NCBI GenBank assembly: GCA_937952895.1
Contig: CALFYC010000170.1
Span: 1-13,576 of the forward strand
Reading direction: 5' to 3'
DNA from: an uncultured Neisseriaceae bacterium
Lineage (GTDB): Bacteria; Pseudomonadota; Gammaproteobacteria; Burkholderiales; UBA11063
Length of the DNA: 13,576 bases
Shown: positions 1-7,405 of the stretch, one piece after another
Layout of the letters: every line of letters begins with the position of its first letter
How positions within the stretch are numbered: the first letter of the stretch is position 1
Program-made: the position numbers and the translations under genes
Notes under the pieces: generated by a model
What the model saw: the letters and a program-made list of their open reading frames with translations, nothing else
Told to the model about the DNA's origin: nothing
The model's database searches: none

Positions 1-27
1 AATTACATCAAAAGTATTATTTTTCAT
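1..27 (-). CDS. Possible start of a minus-strand gene cut by the left edge
   Basis: An ATG on the minus strand at 27-25 opens a frame reading MKNNTFDVI before the window ends. It lies 34 nt downstream of the stop codon of the LpxO-like gene on the same strand, so it could be the next gene of that transcript. There is no good Shine-Dalgarno sequence in front of it, and nine codons are far too few to identify a product. It may equally be a chance frame. Confidence 0.2.
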
Positions 28-61
28 GATGAATGATTCTAACTAAAATTATCCGGTAAGG

Positions 62-850
62 TTATTTAATCATATCCCAATTTTTATAAAATATTCGATT
101 AAATGAAATTATTAATACACGAAGGCAGGATAATATACTATTTAATAATGGAATGTAGTCTGAAGGTCTCAAAATATCAATAAACATACAATAACGTAAT
201 TGGTCTGAACGATTTACTGATTGATGAACTAAAGTGTCATCAAATATAAATAATGGGTTATCATGCCAGTAGTGACGTTGATTTGCTGCTTCAATATAAA
301 TATTATTATTAAAACTAGCATTTAAATTGAACAATACTCGTAAAGTAACACGTAATGGTCCATAATGGATTGAAGTTGATTGATTTTTATTAAATACAGA
401 TACGCCAATAGTTTTAATATATCTAAATTGTTCGTGAAATTCTGGAATATTTAAGGCTTTATTGGTAATATTTTTTCCATACCATTTAAAAAATATCATT
501 CCACGTTTTTTTTCTTCCATTAGATTACCTAAGGCAGTGATAATTTCGGGTTTATTTTTAGCTGTTGCAATTACTTTATTGATTTCATTTTGACAACTAT
601 AAGATAAATTGCCAAATTTATAAATTCTTTTGTTTCGTTGGGATATTAAATCCATTAATAAGTTAAATGGAGATAAAACCCAAGTTAATATTCCATTACC
701 TAAAAAGTAACGTTTAACGTCAACTAATTGGTAACGTTTACTTCTTCGAAAATCAAGAAGCCCACATATCAAAAAAAATAACATTGTGCGAGGAATTAAA
801 AATGCTATTCCAACTAGAACAAGAATTTTTATCCAATCTTTAATACGCAT
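62..850 (-). CDS. LpxO-like aspartyl/asparaginyl beta-hydroxylase (Fe(II)/2-oxoglutarate dioxygenase)
   Basis: This 262-residue protein has the features of the aspartyl/asparaginyl beta-hydroxylase family. After a hydrophobic N-terminal segment (about residues 7-31), the catalytic domain shows the first histidine in SIHYGP (H162), then the IFDDTLVHQSVN block with the second histidine H209, and R220 followed by FIDILRP, which is the expected iron and 2-oxoglutarate binding set. Membrane-anchored members such as LpxO hydroxylate the secondary acyl chain of lipid A at the inner membrane, and the N-terminal hydrophobic stretch and length fit that subgroup. An upstream in-frame TTG (892) and ATG (871) would lengthen it, but the ATG at 850 has AGAAGG six bases before it (862-857), so I choose that start. 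The C-terminal tail is also hydrophobic. The family call is firm; lipid A as substrate is an inference, since peptide-hydroxylating relatives share the motifs. Confidence 0.8.
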   Translation of the reverse strand: MRIKDWIKILVLVGIAFLIPRTMLFFLICGLLDFRRSKRYQLVDVKRYFLGNGILTWVLSPFNLLMDLISQRNKRIYKFGNLSYSCQNEINKVIATAKNKPEIITALGNLMEEKKRGMIFFKWYGKNITNKALNIPEFHEQFRYIKTIGVSVFNKNQSTSIHYGPLRVTLRVLFNLNASFNNNIYIEAANQRHYWHDNPLFIFDDTLVHQSVNRSDQLRYCMFIDILRPSDYIPLLNSILSCLRVLIISFNRIFYKNWDMIK

Positions 851-899
851 AAATTTCCTTCTGGGATACATTTGTTGATATAAAAATGCCAATCTGGTG

Positions 900-908
900 A
901 TTATAGCA
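900..908 (-). promoter_or_regulatory. Extended -10 promoter for the LpxO-like gene
   Basis: Read on the minus strand, positions 908-900 give TGC followed by a perfect TATAAT (905-900), i.e. an extended -10 element. No good -35 hexamer is seen at the usual 17-bp spacing, which is normal for extended -10 promoters. Transcription would begin near 893, leaving a leader of about 43 nt before the ATG at 850. The element lies within one arm of the inverted repeat at 901-936. Confidence 0.5.
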
Positions 909-936
909 CATAAATACCAACTGTTATGTGCTATAA
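901..936. repeat. Perfect 13-bp inverted repeat, operator-like
   Basis: TTATAGCACATAA (901-913) is repeated as its exact reverse complement TTATGTGCTATAA (924-936) with ten bases between. On the minus strand the arm proximal to the gene contains almost all of the extended -10 box of the LpxO-like gene, so a protein bound here would cover the promoter. The predicted start site is downstream of the repeat, so the structure would act as DNA rather than as part of that mRNA. It could instead be a weak terminator for plus-strand transcription (a T-run follows at 945-950), but the stem is AT-rich and the T-run is not adjacent. Confidence 0.6.
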
Positions 937-971
937 AAGTCTAATTTTTTAGGCTATATCTATTTATCTAA

Positions 972-1840
972 TTAGTATGACACAACTTGAAACGTAGTAA
1001 AAGTAATTGTCGTTGTAACAAAAGGTGCTAAAATTAAACCTAATAGTCTAAATATGCCAAGCACCATAGAAAGACCAATTATTTTATACTAACAGCCATT
1101 GGGATTAGCCCAACTAGATTATAGTTAAGTATTAAGCCTTATTGTATTGGAAAATTTTGTGGGCAATTTTGAGTAATTTACGATTTAAGAGTAAATCTGC
1201 TATAACTACTGTAACCCAAGCTACCATAAAGATAGATAAAAACATCACTATTAATTGCATAATGGACGACCTGCTTGTACATTAACTGGAGTTTTGGGTA
1301 CATCATTTAAAAAATTTGAAGCACTGTCCGGAAGGTTATTAATGCTATAAATTCCCCAAATCAGAATTACAAGATATATCGGCAATGAAATCCACATGAC
1401 ATAATTCATTGATGACATGCCATACTAAGTAAGTAAAATAAATATAAGACATACAAAAATATTCAGTAACCAAGTCTGAATAAGTGGTATTGCAACATGA
1501 ATTGCTTCTGCAATCATAGAGCCTTCAATAGAAAAGAAGATAATAAATGATAACGCCTAAATTAACGAAGTAATACCAACTAGTGCAACAATGATAATAG
1601 CTTTAATTAAGTACGTGGTTCCAAATAATTGGACAGTTTGCCCGCCTAATAAAAAGAAATAAATTGCAGTAGCACTTGTTAAGCAAACCCCAAATAATAA
1701 ACTAATGCTCGATTTACGAGCAAATTTTGGAACAAATTTTTAAAGCATAATCATCTTTAAGTTCTTTAAGGATTTTTTGCTGCCTTACTATTTTTGCTTT
1801 TGATTAATTAATTGAAGGGTGGTTTACCTGATTGTAACAT
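972..1840 (-). pseudogene. Decayed CodB-like NCS1 purine/cytosine permease
   Basis: No intact frame exists here, but pieces of one membrane transporter can be read on the minus strand in order. A possible ATG at 1840 leads, after frame changes, to VPKFARKSSISLLFG (from about 1733), like the CodB start. It continues to a TAG at 1557-1559, resumes with TM segments including YGMSSMNYVMWISLP (after a TAG at 1425-1427), and reaches a TAA at 1251-1253. In another frame from 1260 it gives WVTVVIADLLLNRK, like the IIADYLMNRR block near the CodB end, then a TAA at 1132-1134. Two further frames supply NLVGLIPMAVSI and a final hydrophobic stretch ending at TAA 972-974. Against CodB from memory, about 40 residues near 1557 and over 100 near 1260 are missing, so deletions occurred as well as point changes. 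Decay is advanced, and the original substrate cannot be told. Confidence 0.75.
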
Positions 1841-1908
1841 TTATTTATCTAGTAAAGGCATACATTTTTTGTTAAACTTTATGCGGTATTTATCTTGAAA
1901 AATCCCTA

Positions 1909-1970
1909 AAAATAGCCTATTGAGTGGTATCTTTATCGATAGTCCTAAACTTATAATCAAAATAGCCTAT
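1909..1970. repeat. Direct repeat of AAAATAGCCTAT upstream of yebC
   Basis: The 12-mer AAAATAGCCTAT occurs at 1909-1920 and again at 1959-1970, exactly 50 bp apart, close to five helical turns. A short palindrome, TATCGATA (1934-1941), lies near the midpoint. The second copy occupies the -35 region of the yebC promoter. This could be a paired regulator site. An 8-bp core of the motif also occurs inverted at 950-957, which may be chance in such AT-rich DNA. Confidence 0.45.
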
Positions 1971-1976
1971 CAAAAA

Positions 1977-1985
1977 TGTTATAAT
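1977..1985 (+). promoter_or_regulatory. Extended -10 promoter for the yebC cluster
   Basis: TG at 1977-1978, one base, then a perfect TATAAT at 1980-1985 form an extended -10 promoter, followed by CACGC. The -35 region is not consensus. Transcription would start near 1992 and leave a leader of about 39 nt before yebC. Another TATAAT lies at 1952-1957 but lacks the TG extension and a -35 partner. The downstream genes are so closely packed that this may be the main promoter for the whole plus-strand block. Confidence 0.6.
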
Positions 1986-2030
1986 CACGCAAATATTTGA
2001 TTTTGAGTTATTAAGCGGAGGATCTTGTAA

Positions 2031-2756
2031 ATGGCAGGTCATAGTAAATGGGCGAATATTAAACATCGAAAGGCTGCAGCTGATGCTAAAAAAGGAAAAA
2101 TTACTACTCGGTTAGTCAAAGAAATTACTATTGCATCCAAAATGGGTGGTGGGGATGTAAATTCGAATCCACGCTTACGCCTGGCGGTAGAAAAGGCTCG
2201 TGAAAATAATGTGCCTAAAGATAATGTAGAGCGAGCAATTAAACGTGGGACTGGTGAATTAGAGGGCGTAAATTATGAAGAATTACGCTTTGAAGGATAT
2301 GGTATTGGTGGGGTTGGCGTGATTGTTGATTGTCTAACCGATAATAAAACTCGAACTGTTGCTGAAGTGAGACACGCATTTTCTAAGCATGGTGGTAATT
2401 TAGGAACAGATGGTTGTGTGGCTTTTCAATTTAAACATTGTGGGATTTTGCTATTTGCACCAGGAGTTGATGAAAATCAATTGATGGAGATAGGTCTTGA
2501 GCTTGGAGTAGAGGATGTGGTTAGTCATGACGATGGTTCAATTGAATTAATTACCCCCCCGAATGATTTTATTGAAATAAAAGCCACCCTTGAAGCTAAA
2601 GGTTTTAAGCCTGAAATTTCTGAAGTTGTAATGCGTGCTGAGAACGAGGTTGAGATAAATGGTGAAGATGCACAAAAAATGCAAAAACTACTTGATGCAT
2701 TTGATGAGTTAGATGATGTGCAAGATGTATATACTACAGCTATACTAGATTTATAA
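2031..2756 (+). CDS. yebC: YebC/TACO1-family translation factor
   Basis: The 241-residue product opens with MAGHSKWANIKHRKAAADAK, the hallmark start of the YebC/PmpR/TACO1 family, and continues with PRLRLAVEKARENNVPKDNVERAIKRG, also family-typical. Its length matches the usual 240-250 residues. These proteins were long annotated as transcriptional regulators; recent work links them to relief of ribosome stalling at proline-rich stretches, as mitochondrial TACO1 does for COX1. The start is supported by GGAGGA at 2017-2022, eight bases before the ATG, the strongest ribosome site in the window. It is first in a tight plus-strand cluster, behind an extended -10 promoter, and hslO begins 11 nt after its stop. 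The identification is secure; which of the two roles dominates here cannot be read from sequence. Confidence 0.95.
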   Translation: MAGHSKWANIKHRKAAADAKKGKITTRLVKEITIASKMGGGDVNSNPRLRLAVEKARENNVPKDNVERAIKRGTGELEGVNYEELRFEGYGIGGVGVIVDCLTDNKTRTVAEVRHAFSKHGGNLGTDGCVAFQFKHCGILLFAPGVDENQLMEIGLELGVEDVVSHDDGSIELITPPNDFIEIKATLEAKGFKPEISEVVMRAENEVEINGEDAQKMQKLLDAFDELDDVQDVYTTAILDL

Positions 2757-2767
2757 TTGGTGTAAGA

Positions 2768-3637
2768 ATGTATGACTTTATTCAACGATTTGCATTTAAA
2801 TCACTACCAATAAAGGGTGCTTTTGTTAATTTAACTGATGTTTGGCAAACAATTCAAAAACAAAAAGAATATGATAGCCAAATAATGAAAGTAATTGGTG
2901 AATTAATTGTTGCAAATGTATTATTAACTTCATCAATTAAATTTGATGGTAAGGTGATTGTGCAATTGCAAGATAATCCAAATGTAGATTTAGTAGTTAG
3001 TGAATGCACTAATGATATGAAAATTAGGGCAACAGCTAAAAATTGGCAAGTTGCAGAATATGCTAATTATCTAAACATAGGTCGATTAGTAATTAGTATT
3101 GATTCTAATAAAGATGGCAAGATGTATCAAAGTATAGTTGCAATGGCTGGGAATAAGAGTGTTTCTGATGCACTAAATAATTATATGGTTCAATCTGAAC
3201 AGCTTAAAACGGTTTTTGTATTAGTTGCAACGGAAAAAAAATTAATTGGATTTATGTTGCAAGAAATGCCAGATCGTGGTGGAAGTTTTCTTGATGATGT
3301 TAAGAGGGTATTTATGTTAGCTCAAACTCTTAGAAATCAGGAATTACTGGAAAATGATATAACGAGTATTTTATATAAGTTATTCCATGAGGATGATATT
3401 CTATTGTTTGAGCCATTAGCTGTTGAGTTTAGCTGTACTTGTGGTCCTGATAGAGTAATCAATATGCTACATGGATTGGGTTATTCTGAAGTATCCAGTA
3501 TTTTTTTAGAACAAAAAGAAATTCGAATTACTTGTGATTTTTGTAATTCGGTTTATATTTATCAAGAAGATGATGTTGCTCGTATTTTTAACAATTTATC
3601 ACTTGATATGGATAGTGTTTCAAAAGAGGTTCATTAG
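2768..3637 (+). CDS. hslO: Hsp33 redox-regulated chaperonin
   Basis: This 289-residue protein is Hsp33, a cytosolic holdase activated by oxidation. The C-terminal zinc centre is intact: CTC (C223, C225) and CDFC (C256, C259) give the CXC...CXXC arrangement that binds zinc when reduced and forms disulfides when oxidised. Just before it stands FHEDDILLFEPLAVEFSC, the typical linker. The N-terminal substrate-binding domain includes GELIVANVLL (44-53) and a SEQ block near 143. Length is the usual 290 residues. It starts 11 nt after yebC with only a weak purine-rich site, so it may depend on reinitiation from yebC. Its stop TAG overlaps the GTG of der by one base, indicating coupling. Placement beside yebC and der joins oxidative-stress protection to ribosome factors. 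Confidence 0.95.
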   Translation: MYDFIQRFAFKSLPIKGAFVNLTDVWQTIQKQKEYDSQIMKVIGELIVANVLLTSSIKFDGKVIVQLQDNPNVDLVVSECTNDMKIRATAKNWQVAEYANYLNIGRLVISIDSNKDGKMYQSIVAMAGNKSVSDALNNYMVQSEQLKTVFVLVATEKKLIGFMLQEMPDRGGSFLDDVKRVFMLAQTLRNQELLENDITSILYKLFHEDDILLFEPLAVEFSCTCGPDRVINMLHGLGYSEVSSIFLEQKEIRITCDFCNSVYIYQEDDVARIFNNLSLDMDSVSKEVH

Positions 3638-4971
3638 TGAAAACTGTAATTGCATTAGTTGGTAGACCAAATGTAGGTAAGTCAACTTTATTTAATCGTT
3701 TAACAAAGACCCGTGATGCCTTAGTTGCGAACTTGCCGGGTTTAACTCGAGATCGCCATTATGGTTTAGCTAAAGCATCCAAGGGTAGAAGCTATATGCT
3801 AATTGATACCGGCGGATTTGAACCTTTGATTGAAGATGGTATTATGTATCAGATGGCCAGACAAACTGAGCAAGCAATTGCTGAATCAGATGCTGTGGTT
3901 TTTTTAGTTGATGGACAAGGTGGAATTACGCCACAGGATAAAGTAATTGCTAATAAGTTACGTTTAAGCAATAAACCGATTTATGTTGCAGTAAATAAAG
4001 TTGAAGGGGTTAATAAAACGATTGCTGTGAGTGATTTTTATGAACTTGGATTGCCAAATTTATATCCAATATCATCAAGTCATGGCGAAGGAGTGTTTCG
4101 CTTAATTGAGGATGTATTAGCTAATTTTTCAATTGAGAAAGAAAACGAAAATGAAGAATTGAAAAGTATTACTTTTGCTGTGGTTGGACGACCAAATGTT
4201 GGTAAATCAACTCTAGTTAATGCAATTTTGGGCGAAGAACGTGTAATTGCTTTTGATGAGGCCGGAACTACGCGTGATAGTATAAATATTGCTTTTGAAA
4301 GAGCTGGCAAACATTATACGATTATAGATACTGCAGGAATTAGACGCAAAACTAAAGTTGATGATAAGATTGAAAAATTTTCAGTATTAAAAGCAATGCA
4401 AGCAATTAATGATGCAGAAGTTGTAGTATTGGTTTTAGATGCGCATTTAGATATAGCAGATCAGGATGCAACAATTGTTGGTTATGCGCTTGAAGCTGGT
4501 AAATCAATTGTAGTCGCAATTAATAAATGGGATAGTTTAACCGAAGATGAACGCAAAGATATTAAGCAAAATTTAAAATTAAAGTTACATTTTCTAGATT
4601 TTGCCAAATTTAGTTATATATCAGCACTCCAGAAAAAGGGAATTGGTGAACTATTGACATCGATTAATGAAGCTTATGAATCAGCATTTTTAAAGCTTCC
4701 GACCCCAAAACTTACACGGATTTTATTGGAGGCTATAAATCGTCAGCCACCTTCTTATAAAGGTAATTTTAGACCAAAATTACGCTATGCCCATCAAGGT
4801 GGATCGAATCCCCCAATAATTATTATCCATGGAAATAGTCTAGAATCTGTGGCTAAATCTTACACTAAATATTTGGAACGTTGCTTTCGCAAAATGTTTA
4901 ATTTTGTGGGAACGCCGCTTAAAATCGAATATAAAAGTAGCTCAAATCCATTTGAGCACAAAGCTAAGTAA
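3637..4971 (+). CDS. der: Ribosome assembly GTPase Der (EngA)
   Basis: The 444-residue product has the two tandem GTPase domains unique to Der/EngA, followed by a KH-like C-terminal domain (about 355-435). Domain 1 shows GRPNVGKST at 9-17 and DTGG at 57-60; domain 2 shows GRPNVGKST at 184-192, DTAG at 231-234 and NKWD at 296-299. Der is essential for maturation of the 50S subunit. In domain 1 the guanine-recognising G4 motif reads NKVE (120-123) instead of NKxD; a glutamate here is known in Der of several bacteria and, as I recall, is usual in Betaproteobacteria. The start is a GTG sharing its first base with the stop of hslO, with AAGAGG at 3624-3629 upstream. hfq follows 32 nt later, the betaproteobacterial gene order. 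Confidence 0.97.
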   Translation: MKTVIALVGRPNVGKSTLFNRLTKTRDALVANLPGLTRDRHYGLAKASKGRSYMLIDTGGFEPLIEDGIMYQMARQTEQAIAESDAVVFLVDGQGGITPQDKVIANKLRLSNKPIYVAVNKVEGVNKTIAVSDFYELGLPNLYPISSSHGEGVFRLIEDVLANFSIEKENENEELKSITFAVVGRPNVGKSTLVNAILGEERVIAFDEAGTTRDSINIAFERAGKHYTIIDTAGIRRKTKVDDKIEKFSVLKAMQAINDAEVVVLVLDAHLDIADQDATIVGYALEAGKSIVVAINKWDSLTEDERKDIKQNLKLKLHFLDFAKFSYISALQKKGIGELLTSINEAYESAFLKLPTPKLTRILLEAINRQPPSYKGNFRPKLRYAHQGGSNPPIIIIHGNSLESVAKSYTKYLERCFRKMFNFVGTPLKIEYKSSSNPFEHKAK

Positions 4972-5003
4972 ATTAGGTCTATGTGTTGTAGGGGGAAATA
5001 AGA

Positions 5004-5270
5004 ATGTTTAAAAAAAATGCACATTTACAGAGGGCTTATTTAGAAGAAATCTGTAATGAAGCAATTCCAGTATCAATTTATCTTATTAATGGGATTAAAT
5101 TATCGGGGTTTATATATTCATTTGATCAATTTGTGGTTGTTTTGAAAGATAACAAGAGTCATATTAATCAGTTAATTTATAAGCATGCTATTTCAACCAT
5201 TGTGCCGACTAAACCCTTTGCAAAAGATTTATCAGCCCTAAGAGACAGTGGTTCAGTTGAAGAAGATTAA
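5004..5270 (+). CDS. hfq: Hfq RNA chaperone, divergent
   Basis: The Sm core is clear: VSIYLINGIKLSGFIYSFDQF (Sm1) and YKHAISTIVP (Sm2), with the proximal-site residues Q42, F43, K60 and H61 kept. Hfq is a hexameric ring that pairs small RNAs with mRNAs. Compared with E. coli Hfq, three surfaces differ. The rim patch RRER (16-19) is CNEA here (17-20), so all three arginines are lost. The distal-site Q33 is S34. The loop between the last strands is three residues longer (DNKSHINQ). D9 is also replaced, by R10. The short tail ends in an acidic VEED. The start has AGGGGG at 4990-4995, rather far (8 nt) from the ATG. The last 23 nt overlap hflX. Identity is sure; its RNA-binding properties are likely altered. 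Confidence 0.93.
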   Translation: MFKKNAHLQRAYLEEICNEAIPVSIYLINGIKLSGFIYSFDQFVVVLKDNKSHINQLIYKHAISTIVPTKPFAKDLSALRDSGSVEED

Positions 5271-6396
5271 AGCATTAGTAATTGCGATTAATTTTAATCG
5301 CGATCCAGATTATAAAGAATTGGTTGCAGAAGGAGTATCTTTAGTTGAATCTGCTGGTTACGAAGTTATTCTATTAACTGAGTTATCAAGACCAAAAGTT
5401 GACCCTAAATTTTTTGTTGGCAGTGGTAAACTTGAAGAGTTAAAAATTAGCTGTGCGACACTTAATATTGATACAGTAATTTTTATTCAAAATTTATCTT
5501 CAGTTCAAGAGCGTAATTTAGAAAAAGAATTTAAATTACCAGTTATTGATAGAACTAGACTAATCTTGGATATTTTTGCAAGTAGAGTGACAACTAATGA
5601 GGGTATTTTACAAGTTGAGTTGGCAACGTTGTCACACCAAATGACTAGATTGGTTAAACGTTGGAGTCATTTAGAGCGGCAGCGTGGAGGGATTGGATTA
5701 CGTGGAGGACCCGGCGAAACTCAAATTGAACTTGATCGACGAATGATTAGTGAACAAATTAAGCGATTAAAAGCTAGGTTAAGGTCTTCCGTTAAGCAGC
5801 GTGAAACACAGAGAAAAGCTAGAGCTAAGAATAATATTTTTTCGATTTCAATTGTTGGGTATACTAATGCCGGAAAGTCAACATTATTTAATTCATTGAC
5901 TAAATCGAATGTTTATGTGGAAAATAGGTTATTTGCAACTTTACAAACGACTTCACGTAAGCTTTTTTTAAATGAAAATCGAGATGAGGTTGTAATTTCT
6001 GATACTGTGGGATTTATTCGTGATTTACCGCACACTTTAGTTGCTGCATTTAGAGCAACTTTAGAAGAAACAATTAATGCCAATTTGTTATTGCATGTGG
6101 TTGATGTTGTTGATGTATTACAAGAGCGTCAGATTGATGATGTAAATAAAGTATTACGTGAGATTAATGCAGATAAAATCCCCCAATTAATAGTGTACAA
6201 TAAAATTGATTTGAAATTTGGGGTAATGCCTAAAATTAATTATACTAGCGATGGAGAACCAGATTCGGTAAATATAAGCGCTAGTAACGATATTGGGCTA
6301 GATTTATTGAAAATTGCAATTTTAGAAAAAATTTCTTGGATAGCTGGAAAAGATGATATGAAACAGGAATTAATTTATGAACCGTGGAAACAATAA
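5248..6396 (+). CDS. hflX: Ribosome-splitting GTPase HflX
   Basis: A 382-residue HflX: the N-terminal HflX domain contains FFVGSGKLEEL (55-65) and the glycine-rich GGIGLRGGPGETQIELDRR (147-165), then a coiled-coil linker. The GTPase domain has GYTNAGKST (204-212), DTVG (252-255), NKID (318-321) and SAS (344-346). HflX binds the 50S subunit and splits stalled or heat-damaged ribosomes. The start is uncertain: the GTG at 5248 has AAGAGA just before it, but a TTG at 5257 is also possible. Both lie inside hfq, so translation is coupled to it. The 3' end overlaps hflK by 20 nt. E. coli HflX is longer (about 426), mostly at the C-terminus, while many bacterial members are near this size. Confidence 0.95.
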   Translation: MVQLKKIKALVIAINFNRDPDYKELVAEGVSLVESAGYEVILLTELSRPKVDPKFFVGSGKLEELKISCATLNIDTVIFIQNLSSVQERNLEKEFKLPVIDRTRLILDIFASRVTTNEGILQVELATLSHQMTRLVKRWSHLERQRGGIGLRGGPGETQIELDRRMISEQIKRLKARLRSSVKQRETQRKARAKNNIFSISIVGYTNAGKSTLFNSLTKSNVYVENRLFATLQTTSRKLFLNENRDEVVISDTVGFIRDLPHTLVAAFRATLEETINANLLLHVVDVVDVLQERQIDDVNKVLREINADKIPQLIVYNKIDLKFGVMPKINYTSDGEPDSVNISASNDIGLDLLKIAILEKISWIAGKDDMKQELIYEPWKQ

Positions 6397-7405
6397 AAAA
6401 CCATCGAGTAATTTTGATGAATGGGTAGATCGAATTAATCGAAAACTATCACGTTTATTAGGCAAAAAAAATGATAATAAATTGCCTAGAAATAAGACAA
6501 GTGCTTTGACGTTTAGCTTTATTATATTAACTTCAGTATTAGTAATTTGGTGTGCAACAGGTTTTTATTACCTACAAGATAATCAGTATGGAGTAATTGT
6601 ACGAATGGGTAAATTAAGTTATGTTGTAAAAGGTATTAAAGTTGGTTTAACTTTGCCTTATCCATTTGAACAAATAGTAGTATTTAATGGTGGGGCAAAT
6701 AATACGGTTAAAATTGGTGATGTTACTGCAGATGATGCAAAATTTGTCGTTTTATCTAAAGAGTTAGAGCCAGTGACTATTTCTGCAAGATTTACGTATC
6801 AGATCACTAACCCTGAGGATTTATATACTAATTATCTTCAAGAAGATAATGATTTAGGTGAAGTGATCTCTTGGCATTTAAAATCTCAAATACATGAATA
6901 TATCTCAGAAAAGACTATTGTTGATCTTAAAAACTCAAATTCTATTGTGATAGCAAATGAATTACGCAATTTAGTTAATGATGATATTGAAAGTTATGGG
7001 ATTAAGATTACCAAATTAAATATTGAATCTTTATATCAAGTTAATGTTAGCCCAATTTTGGAAACCCAAAAAGTAGCGCATGCAAATCCAATCGCGACTG
7101 AGTTAATTAAAGAAGCAAAGCTTTATTATCAAGAGCAAATTGAAATTGCTAAAAATAATGTGGATACGATTAATCAATTAATTCCAGCATATGAACAAAA
7201 TCCAGATGGTGTTGCTACGGAGCTTTATTATGAAGCATTAAAACAAATTCCAGTTAATAAAAATAACAATTATCCATTACTTGATTTAAGTTTGTCTGAG
7301 TTACTCATTAAAATAAATGTATTAGAATCTAAATCTGAAGATAATTCATATACTGAAGATTTTCGTGAGGTTAGGCGTGAACGCAATTTTGAGAGGGGCA
7401 GGTAA
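6377..7405 (+). CDS. hflK: HflK, FtsH-regulating band-7 membrane protein
   Basis: The 342-residue protein has a short hydrophilic N-terminus rich in N, K and R, one transmembrane segment (about 43-66), and a periplasmic band-7/SPFH domain starting at DNQYGVIVRMGKL (68-80). It is followed by a helical region (about 228-290) ending in LYYEALKQIP, matching the HflK helix and its LYIETMEKVL-like end. HflK and HflC form a large cage around the membrane protease FtsH and tune its access to substrates. E. coli HflK is about 419 residues; the glycine-rich N-terminus is largely absent here and the coiled coil looks shorter. AGGA stands 9 nt before the ATG, which lies inside hflX. hflC starts at the base after its stop. 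Confidence 0.9.
   Translation: MNRGNNKKPSSNFDEWVDRINRKLSRLLGKKNDNKLPRNKTSALTFSFIILTSVLVIWCATGFYYLQDNQYGVIVRMGKLSYVVKGIKVGLTLPYPFEQIVVFNGGANNTVKIGDVTADDAKFVVLSKELEPVTISARFTYQITNPEDLYTNYLQEDNDLGEVISWHLKSQIHEYISEKTIVDLKNSNSIVIANELRNLVNDDIESYGIKITKLNIESLYQVNVSPILETQKVAHANPIATELIKEAKLYYQEQIEIAKNNVDTINQLIPAYEQNPDGVATELYYEALKQIPVNKNNNYPLLDLSLSELLIKINVLESKSEDNSYTEDFREVRRERNFERGR

Noticed and set aside
901..950. Intrinsic terminator on the plus strand
   Set aside because: The stem is AT-rich, the T-run starts several bases after it, and no plus-strand gene ends nearby; an operator reading fits better.
893..2030. Small RNA gene, riboswitch, tRNA, IS element or CRISPR array in the largest gap
   Set aside because: The stretch is accounted for by the permease relic and promoter sequences. 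I saw no cloverleaf, transposase fragment, terminal inverted repeats or spaced repeat array.
2525..2785. Open frame on the minus strand across the end of yebC
   Set aside because: It is serine- and threonine-rich low-complexity sequence produced opposite a strong yebC coding frame, with no plausible ribosome site.
4080..4310. Open frame on the minus strand inside der
   Set aside because: It is antisense to the conserved second G1 motif of Der and has no recognisable features.
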